Assembly (NCBI GenBank): GCA_028711875.1
Contig: JAQTRJ010000176.1
Location: 1 to 5,435, forward strand
From: a bacterium
GTDB taxonomy: Bacteria > Electryoneota > RPQS01
DNA length: 5,435 bases
Reading direction: 5' to 3'
In this document: piece by piece, positions 1-3,613 of the stretch
Layout: each line of letters opens with the position of its first letter
Numbering within the stretch: the stretch's first letter is position 1
Program-made: the position numbers and the translations under genes
Notes under the pieces: generated by a model
The model's database searches: none
What the model was told of the DNA's origin: nothing
What the model saw: the letters and a program-made list of their open reading frames with translations, nothing else

Positions 1-501
1 AGCGCGGCGGTCAGCCGACTCTATGAAGTCTGGTCGAACTACCGGCATCTTCCCGATGCCGAGTGGAAGCGGGTGGTCAGTGCGATCCTTCGCAACGCGA
101 TGCTTGGCGCGCTGAAGAAAGAGTATCGGCAGAGTAGTCGGTTCTTCATGCCGGCAACGGAACCCGATACGGTTAATTGCCGGCCCAAGCGGCAGGTCTC
201 GGTGGAAGCAGATGAAGTGGAAGACCATTCGGGCGAGGGAGGTATCCGGGAGGTCGAGTACCGGTTGGATCTGGAAATCCTTCAGCGGATGGCGGAGCGT
301 ATCCTCACTCCGGCACAGAAGCGAGTCATGGAAGAAATCTTTCGCGATCCGTCGGCATCCAGTGAGCAAATCGCGAGGACTCTGGGTGATGTGAGTCCCG
401 AAGCGGTCCGCATCCACAAGTACCATGCAAGGCGGTCTCTTAAGCTGTGCAATAACAAGCACATTAACAAAACCCCTGCCGGTGTGACTTTGTACCTATA
501 G
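1..501 (+). CDS. Sigma-70-like RNA polymerase sigma factor, 5' end cut by the window
   Basis: The frame is open from base 1 to a TAG at 499-501, giving 166 visible residues, so the true start lies upstream; an internal GTG at 73 is not a convincing start. Visible residues 25-50 (AILRNAMLGALKKEYRQSSR) resemble the region 2 helix of sigma-70 factors, which ends in a basic K/R-x-x-R patch. Residues about 102-148 look like region 4: LTPAQKRVMEEIF, then a helix-turn-helix (SSEQIARTLG, turn, SPEAVRIHKYHARRSL) that in sigma factors reads the -35 element. An acidic linker (about 64-88) joins them, and the last 15 residues are an unrelated-looking tail. Inferred role: redirecting RNA polymerase to element promoters. 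Gene 610-1071 follows after 108 bases on the same strand. It could instead be a sigma-like transcriptional activator that does not bind core polymerase; without the N-terminus this cannot be decided. Confidence 0.68.
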   Translation, partial: SAAVSRLYEVWSNYRHLPDAEWKRVVSAILRNAMLGALKKEYRQSSRFFMPATEPDTVNCRPKRQVSVEADEVEDHSGEGGIREVEYRLDLEILQRMAERILTPAQKRVMEEIFRDPSASSEQIARTLGDVSPEAVRIHKYHARRSLKLCNNKHINKTPAGVTLYL

Positions 502-609
502 AAGGGGTCTGTAACCGCCCCTGAGTAAGCGGCAGACATCACTAACAAACCATCGAAGTCGACGATGAGGAACCTAACCGGGTGGTACCGGGGAAAGGAA
601 GTAAGCACA

Positions 610-1071
610 ATGAATCTGATACTGTTCAATCAGGCAGTCGAGATGCTGGGCGTTACCAACGTCGAAGCCTTCAAGCGCGATGCGAAGCGATTCGGGTGTC
701 TCTTCGAGAAATCGGGCATCGTCAAGATTGACGTGGAGAAATTCCAGTTAGCATTGGATGCCGAGTTTGCGAAGGCGGCCGAAGCCGCTTCAAGACCCGT
801 GGAAAGAAAACGCGGACCCAGCTCGGACCTTGGGCTCGTTAACGCGCGATTGGCGCAACACGACACGCGACGCCACGCCAAACTCGAGAAGATCACTGCG
901 ATCAAGGCAGCGATCACTTCGGCGACGACGGTGTATGAGCGCGGCAAGCTCCAGCGCGACCTGACCAAGGCAGAAGCCGAACTTCAGCGGCTCGATGACG
1001 GCCACCAGCGCGACCTCAAGCGTCGCGACGAAATCCTGAACGGCGACTCGAGCGTTCGGGAAGCCGCCTAA
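610..1071 (+). CDS. HTH-like plus coiled-coil protein of unknown function (153 aa)
   Basis: I do not recognise a named family. The ATG at 610 is chosen over an in-frame ATG at 565 because a purine-rich Shine-Dalgarno (GGAAAGGAAG, 593-602) sits about seven bases before it. Residues 5-50 (FNQAVEMLGVTNVEAFKRDAKRFGC, then a hydrophobic strand and FQLALD) resemble the compact helix-turn-helix of excisionase- or terminase-small-subunit-like proteins. Residues 50-70 are Ala-rich, then basic (RPVERKRGP). Residues 78-142 are strongly charged and heptad-like (KLEKITAIKAAI, KLQRDLTKAEAELQRLDD), predicting a coiled coil and self-association. No membrane segment or signal peptide is visible. Placement between the sigma-like gene and the excisionase gene suggests a DNA-binding accessory protein of the element, which is inference. 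The reading frame and ribosome site make it a credible real gene. Confidence 0.72.
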   Translation: MNLILFNQAVEMLGVTNVEAFKRDAKRFGCLFEKSGIVKIDVEKFQLALDAEFAKAAEAASRPVERKRGPSSDLGLVNARLAQHDTRRHAKLEKITAIKAAITSATTVYERGKLQRDLTKAEAELQRLDDGHQRDLKRRDEILNGDSSVREAA

Positions 1072-1093
1072 AGGGCGACGAACACGCAGCGCA

Positions 1094-1140
1094 ATCCGGG
1101 CGCCGCCGAAATGACACAAATCACAGTGCGGCGCCTGGAT
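1094..1140. repeat. Hairpin with 13-bp GC-rich stem
   Basis: Bases 1094-1106 (ATCCGGGCGCCGC) pair with 1128-1140 (GCGGCGCCTGGAT) with a single G-U wobble, around a 21-base loop. It lies 22 bases after the stop of the preceding gene. No T-run follows on either strand, so it is not a canonical intrinsic terminator; it could be an mRNA 3' stabiliser, an attenuator ahead of the excisionase gene, or a chance fold in GC-rich former coding DNA, since it overlaps the start of the antitoxin-like remnant. Confidence 0.6.
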
Positions 1141-1234
1141 GCTGCGGTTCGCAAGACTATGGTGTAAGTCAGTCCGTGGATCCGCTTCAAGGATGGAGCA
1201 CGACCCGCGAATAATCTGGAATAAGAAGTTGTAG
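1111..1234 (+). pseudogene. Possible decayed FitA/VapB-type antitoxin
   Basis: From the ATG at 1111 the frame reads MTQITVRRLDAAVRKTMV and stops at TAA 1165-1167. This matches the usual start of FitA/VapB-type ribbon-helix-helix antitoxins (M-x-Q-I-T-V-R-x-L-D-x-x-V). If the stop is read through and one base is skipped near 1174, the next frame (1175-1234) gives RGSASRMEHDPRIIWNKKL, whose M-E-x-x-x-R-x-I-x-x-x-x-L spacing resembles the family's second helix (GRSMEAEVREIL-like). The Met falls at the spacing expected in an intact antitoxin. No ribosome site precedes the ATG and no PIN-domain toxin follows, since the excisionase gene starts 60 bases later. Inference: a toxin-antitoxin remnant with one stop, one frameshift and a lost toxin. 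The match is short, so chance resemblance is possible, chiefly for the second half. Confidence 0.4.
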
Positions 1235-1294
1235 GTGACCTGCTCGCGATTAAGTATCACAACAACCACGTTTCCAAGGGAGGGAAGTACAACG

Positions 1295-1504
1295 ATGAAA
1301 ACACTTCTCAATGCTCACCAGACCGCCGAATATCTCGGTGTGTCGCTGGCTACTATCCGAAAATGGACGCACTTGGGATTTATTCCGCGAATCAAGCTTG
1401 GCGGCACAGTTCGCTACGATCGCGATGTGATTGATGCATGGACCACCCAGCGTTCAACGCAAGGTCGCACGCGGCAACGGATGTTGGAACAGACGTCGAA
1501 TTGA
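1295..1504 (+). CDS. Excisionase-family helix-turn-helix DNA-binding protein (69 aa)
   Basis: A small MerR-like/winged-helix DNA-binding protein of the excisionase (AlpA/HTH_17) family. Residues 5-50 carry the signature: LNAHQTAEYLGVSLATIRKW (first helices and recognition helix), a hydrophobic GFIPRIKLGGTVRY wing and a closing DRDVIDAW. The last 18 residues are a polar basic tail (TQGRTRQRM). The ATG at 1295 is preferred because AAGGGAGGGAAG (1276-1287) precedes it; a longer in-frame version from 1235 would swallow this site and add residues unlike the family. Family members bend DNA at attachment sites to favour excision, or act as transcriptional regulators of integrase genes. The gene faces the integrase gene tail to tail, 57 bases apart, with a shared hairpin between. 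Job as directionality factor for that integrase is inferred from this proximity; a purely regulatory role is equally possible. Confidence 0.85.
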   Translation: MKTLLNAHQTAEYLGVSLATIRKWTHLGFIPRIKLGGTVRYDRDVIDAWTTQRSTQGRTRQRMLEQTSN

Positions 1505-1536
1505 GCAAGAGGCCCCGCAATCGCAGGGCCTCTTGT
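1505..1536. terminator. Probable bidirectional terminator hairpin between excisionase and integrase genes
   Basis: CAAGAGGCCC (1506-1515) pairs perfectly with GGGCCTCTTG (1526-1535), extended by a G-U pair (1505/1536), around a 10-base loop. It begins right after the TGA of the excisionase gene (1502-1504) and lies 26 bases past the integrase stop (1562-1564), so it is well placed to end both convergent transcripts. No clear T-run follows on either strand, so termination efficiency is uncertain. Confidence 0.62.
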
Positions 1537-1561
1537 CGTGCATGGGTAACGAACCCAGAGT

Positions 1562-2677
1562 TCAATCACTATCGTTGTTGCCAATTCGGATGGTGAGTTT
1601 GTGGATCTGCTCTTGCTTGTGCGACGGGAGGAGATTGGTGTACCTTTGGGTTTGTACGATTGATGAGTGGCCCAACCACTCCTGGACCGTTCGGATGTCG
1701 ATGCCGCTTGCAAGCGCATTGGTCGCGAACGTGTGCCTGAAGAGGTGGAGTCCTGTCAAGTGGTTGCCCTTGTCTATGACAATGCCCTCCTTCTTGCGTA
1801 TGCGCTCCAACAAGTCGAGCCACACGTTTCTCATGTGTGTCTTGACTTCGCCTTTGCGACTTGCGAAGACATACGGCGTCTTCAGTTGCTGTGAAGCGCG
1901 GATATCTCGCAAGACTTCAATCGTCTCGCTACTAAGTGGCACGATACGGTCGCGTCGGTTTTTAGTCCGATGGGTCGGCGTACTTCGTACGCGGATGTGT
2001 TCCTGGCCCGGAGTAAGGTCTATGTCCTGCCATTGAAGGTGTCGTGCTTCTCCGTCACGCAGGCCTGTGAACAGGAGAATCCGTATGAAACGTGCTAAGT
2101 TCACCGGTGCATGTTTGAAGATCAGCGCCAGTTCCTGCGGCGTCAGTATCTCTACAGGCGGCCTCTCAGCATGACGGCGCTCTACTGAACTGGCCGGATT
2201 CCTGACCAGATAGTCGCGGTCGTGGGCGAACTTGAAGAACTGTCGGATAACACGAAGCTCTTCATTACGGGTCTTGGCCCCGACATGTAGAGACCTTGCC
2301 TTCAAATGCTCATCAATGTCGTTCGTAGTGATCTTGGTCAGATTGTACAGTTTACGTTCTTCGACGAAGCGGGCGAAGGGACGGAAGAGCTGCAGAAGGC
2401 GCTTTCGCCATGATGGAGACTTGTTATCAATCACATTCGCCTCATACTCCTGCAGTATAGCCATGCTGTCGATGTGTTGGTGGGGTAGTCCTGCCAGTCC
2501 GCGTTCGATATTCTTCTCGATTTCGGCTTTCTTGATCTCAGCCAAGACCTTCTGGGATACGCCTAACGATCTGCGAACCTGACGGCCACCGTCCATGAAA
2601 CTGATCCACCAGTTTCGACTTTCCATTTTCTCGCCAGTCTGGCGATTAGTCTCGATGCGTTTGTAAATCGTTGCCAT
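1562..2677 (-). CDS. int: Tyrosine recombinase / phage-type integrase (371 aa)
   Basis: Site-specific recombinase that cuts and rejoins DNA through a 3'-phosphotyrosine intermediate to insert or excise a mobile element. Residues 1-65 form a basic N-terminal domain of the arm-site-binding type. Residues about 68-162 are the SAM-like core-binding domain (KITTNDIDEHLKAR, RQFFKFAHDRDYLVRNPAS). The catalytic domain (about 175-365) is complete: R207 (FTGLRDGEARHL), K239 in the beta-hairpin (HRTKNRRDR), H311 and R314 (HLFRHTFAT), H337 (EWLGHSS) and nucleophile Y346 (QRYTNL). Length is normal for the family. The gene starts 112 bases beyond the 3' end of tRNA-Asp and reads away from it, pointing to that tRNA as its attachment site. 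A near-consensus promoter precedes it (2737-2765); the ribosome site is modest (GGGA about 8 bases before the ATG). It should be active if expressed. Confidence 0.96.
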   Translation of the reverse strand: MATIYKRIETNRQTGEKMESRNWWISFMDGGRQVRRSLGVSQKVLAEIKKAEIEKNIERGLAGLPHQHIDSMAILQEYEANVIDNKSPSWRKRLLQLFRPFARFVEERKLYNLTKITTNDIDEHLKARSLHVGAKTRNEELRVIRQFFKFAHDRDYLVRNPASSVERRHAERPPVEILTPQELALIFKHAPVNLARFIRILLFTGLRDGEARHLQWQDIDLTPGQEHIRVRSTPTHRTKNRRDRIVPLSSETIEVLRDIRASQQLKTPYVFASRKGEVKTHMRNVWLDLLERIRKKEGIVIDKGNHLTGLHLFRHTFATNALASGIDIRTVQEWLGHSSIVQTQRYTNLLPSHKQEQIHKLTIRIGNNDSD

Positions 2678-2702
2678 AGGTGTTCCCGAGTTTGACGAAC
2701 TC

Positions 2703-2720
2703 TCAGCACGTTTTCAGCAC
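2703..2720. repeat. Direct repeat TCAGCAC, 11 bp apart, in the integrase leader
   Basis: TCAGCAC occurs at 2703-2709 and 2714-2720, a start-to-start spacing of 11 bp, about one helical turn. The pair lies between the predicted integrase transcription start (about 2730) and its ATG (2677). Same-face repeats beside an integrase gene are typical of excisionase or integrase arm-type sites and of operators; which of these applies is inference. Confidence 0.45.
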
Positions 2721-2736
2721 AGAGGCGTCGGACACC

Positions 2737-2765
2737 AATATACGACGAAGAAAAATCCCTGTCAA
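2737..2765 (-). promoter_or_regulatory. Near-consensus sigma-70 promoter for the integrase gene
   Basis: On the minus strand TTGACA (2765-2760) matches the -35 consensus exactly and TATATT (2742-2737) matches the -10 consensus at five of six bases, separated by exactly 17 bases. Predicted transcription start is near 2730, leaving a leader of about 53 bases before the integrase ATG. The -35 box lies in the second arm of the tRNA-Asp terminator hairpin, and the T-run of that terminator falls in the spacer. Confidence 0.72.
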
Positions 2766-2784
2766 GCATGAACTTAACAGGGAT
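2747..2784 (-). terminator. Intrinsic terminator downstream of tRNA-Asp
   Basis: On the minus strand, four bases past the encoded CCA of tRNA-Asp, ATCCCTGTTAAG (2784-2773) pairs with CTTGACAGGGAT (2766-2755): twelve positions with one mismatch around a six-base loop, followed at once by TTTTTCTTC (2755-2747). Stem plus T-run is the standard Rho-independent pattern and should stop tRNA-Asp transcription before it enters the integrase gene. Confidence 0.75.
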
Positions 2785-2788
2785 GAAT

Positions 2789-2830
2789 TGGCGGGGCCGA
2801 CGGGACTCGAACCCGCGACCTCCAACGTGA
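2789..2830. other. Probable attachment-site half within the 3' part of tRNA-Asp
   Basis: Integrases of this class commonly use the 3' half of a tRNA gene (anticodon loop to T arm to CCA) as the bacterial attachment site and duplicate it at the far element end. The integrase reads away from this end, so the element would extend leftward. I see no second copy of the segment in the window; the other att site should lie beyond base 1. The exact core and crossover point cannot be seen here. Confidence 0.55.
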
Positions 2831-2865
2831 CAGGCTGGCGTTCTAACCAACTGAACTACGACCCC
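2789..2865 (-). tRNA. tRNA-Asp (anticodon GTC), CCA encoded
   Basis: Cloverleaf on the minus strand, 77 bases including CCA. The acceptor stem GGGGTCG (2865-2859) pairs with CGGCCCC (2799-2793) with one U-G pair; the D stem is GTTC/GAAC. The anticodon stem CCAGC/GTTGG holds the loop CTGTCAC with anticodon GTC, which reads GAC and GAU. The T arm is GCGGG-TTCGAGT-CCCGT. Discriminator G73 and an encoded CCA (2791-2789) follow. G73, GTC and the D/T arms closely match bacterial tRNA-Asp as I remember it. It is intact although an integrase gene lies directly downstream, as expected when an element inserts at a tRNA 3' end and restores the gene. The neighbouring tRNA-Val lacks an encoded CCA. Confidence 0.97.
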
Positions 2866-2874
2866 GCGAGAAGA

Positions 2875-2955
2875 AAATCAGAAATCAGAAACTTGAAATT
2901 AGAAAGAGAATTCTCGCGAGGCGATTTCTCATTTCTAATTTCTCATTTCAAGTTT
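2875..2955. repeat. Heptad repeats and 17-bp inverted repeat in the tRNA-tRNA spacer
   Basis: The spacer between the tRNAs is dominated by heptads: AAATCAG twice (2875-2888) and, further right, ATTTCTC/ATTTCTA/ATTTCTC plus ATTTC (2924-2949). Bases 2889-2905 and 2939-2955 are inverted copies with one mismatch (the first 11 bp, AAACTTGAAAT, are perfect). The 33-base loop contains the palindromes GAGAATTCTC (2906-2915) and CTCGCGAG (2913-2920). On the minus strand the second arm is followed by T-rich sequence, so it may help end or process the tRNA-Val transcript. The loop is too long for a standard terminator. Confidence 0.6.
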
Positions 2956-2964
2956 TTGGGTTAG

Positions 2965-3039
2965 TGGGCGATGACGGATTCGAACCGCCGACTTCCTGCG
3001 TGTAAGGCAGGCGCTCTGAACCAGCTGAGCTAATCGCCC
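2965..3039 (-). tRNA. tRNA-Val (anticodon TAC), CCA not encoded
   Basis: Cloverleaf on the minus strand, 75 bases. The acceptor stem GGGCGAT (3039-3033) pairs fully with ATCGCCC (2972-2966). The D stem GCTC/GAGC has a ten-base loop. The anticodon stem CCTGC/GCAGG holds the loop CTTACAC with anticodon TAC, which reads GUA and, with usual wobble modification, other valine codons. The variable loop is AAGTC and the T arm GGCGG-TTCGAAT-CCGTC. Discriminator A73 (2965) is followed by CTA, so CCA must be added after transcription. It lies 99 bases upstream of tRNA-Asp on the same strand; a Val-Asp tandem is common in bacteria and the two may be cotranscribed. No convincing promoter is visible just upstream. 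Confidence 0.97.
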
Positions 3040-3142
3040 GCAAATGACACGATGGAAGCGCCCGGAAAAGCGCCTATCCATGCGGCGCAACCCGACCCAG
3101 CATCCCCCCTTGATTCCCCCATAGAATGAGGGGCGAGAAAAA

Positions 3143-3433
3143 CTACGCCTTCGGCGCGCTGCCGGTTTTGGAGCGCTCGCGCGCCATGATCGCGTAGGGG
3201 AACGCGACGCACAAACTGAGGACGAGCAGAATCGGCGCGAGCGTCATGCTCAGGAATCCATCCACCGGCGGTTGGGCCAAACAGATGTAGCCTACGATCA
3301 GCAATCCCAGAGCCACCGCAAACGCGATATAGTTCTTGCGGGTGAAGGGAACCTGAAAACGCGGAGCCTTCGGGGTCGCATCCCGTTGAACCTGAGCCTT
3401 GGGGGCCAGCCGGATTTTAGCTTTGGGAGGAAT
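3143..3433 (-). CDS. Small two-helix membrane protein, DUF3098-like, apparent ATT start (96 aa)
   Basis: The frame ends at TAG (3145-3143). A basic, Pro-rich cytoplasmic-type N-terminus (about residues 1-33: PPKAKIRLAPKAQ, ending FTRKNY) leads into membrane helix 1 (35-53, YIAFAVALGLLIVGYICLA). A short PPVDGF link and helix 2 (61-83, LSMTLAPILLVLSLCVAFPYAIM) follow, then a short basic tail. The RKNY-helix-GY-helix-LAPILLVL pattern resembles DUF3098 proteins, whose function is unknown. No ATG, GTG or TTG fits: an in-frame TGA lies 24 bases upstream of the ATT at 3433-3431, and the first in-frame ATG falls inside helix 2. A perfect AAGGAG sits seven bases before the ATT, so AUU initiation is the best call; a sequence error or a CTG start nine codons in are alternatives. 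It is oriented like the upstream sppA, 180 bases away. Confidence 0.75.
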   Translation of the reverse strand: MPPKAKIRLAPKAQVQRDATPKAPRFQVPFTRKNYIAFAVALGLLIVGYICLAQPPVDGFLSMTLAPILLVLSLCVAFPYAIMARERSKTGSAPKA

Positions 3434-3440
3434 AGTCGTT

Positions 3441-3446
3441 CTCCTT
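3441..3446 (-). promoter_or_regulatory. Shine-Dalgarno that fixes the ATT start of the 96-aa membrane protein
   Basis: AAGGAG on the minus strand (3446-3441) is followed by seven bases (AACGACT) and then ATT (3433-3431). The spacing is ideal for ATT and too short for the in-frame ACG at 3439-3437. It is the only strong ribosome site near the start of this open frame. Confidence 0.6.
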
Positions 3447-3554
3447 GGAACGAATCACCAATCAGACTTCTAAGTTACTAATATCTCACACATGAGTCAA
3501 GCCGGGAGCAAGACTGCAGCACTCGTGTTGGTCGTGGTCCGCGTTCCGTAAGAA

Positions 3555-3560
3555 ATTATA
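3555..3560 (-). promoter_or_regulatory. Possible -10 box upstream of the 96-aa membrane protein
   Basis: A perfect TATAAT on the minus strand (3560-3555) lies in the most AT-rich stretch of the 180-base gap between sppA and the membrane protein gene. The hexamer 17 bases upstream (TCGTTT) is a poor -35 match, so the call rests on the -10 alone. If real, it would give a leader of about 115 bases and independent transcription of the small gene. Confidence 0.28.
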
Positions 3561-3613
3561 TTTTATTACATTGAACGAAACGACTCGCAGTGCTGATGGC
3601 GCCAAGCGGATGA

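Noticed and set aside
790..1311. 173-residue minus-strand frame
   Set aside because: It is antisense to the 610-1071 gene and crosses the hairpin and remnant region; no ribosome site and no family resemblance.
1431..2036. 201-residue plus-strand frame opposite the integrase
   Set aside because: It is antisense to a complete tyrosine recombinase, overlaps the end of the excisionase gene, and has no recognisable domain.
2563..2964. Open frames on both strands across tRNA-Asp (products containing ESRRPRQ or GPTGLEPATSN)
   Set aside because: These are the well-known spurious translations of tRNA genes. The cloverleaf explains the sequence and the frames run into the integrase start or the spacer repeats.
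3117..3133. CCCC/GGGG inverted repeat downstream of the 96-aa gene, considered as a terminator
   Set aside because: Only four paired bases with a mismatched interior and no T-run after it in the direction of transcription; too weak to call.
3030..3212. 60-residue minus-strand frame overlapping tRNA-Val
   Set aside because: It overlaps the end of the two-helix membrane protein gene in another frame and the 5' end of the tRNA; no domain or ribosome site.
3492..3551. 19-residue plus-strand frame starting MSQAG
   Set aside because: Very short, no ribosome site, in the promoter-proximal gap of minus-strand genes; no support for translation.
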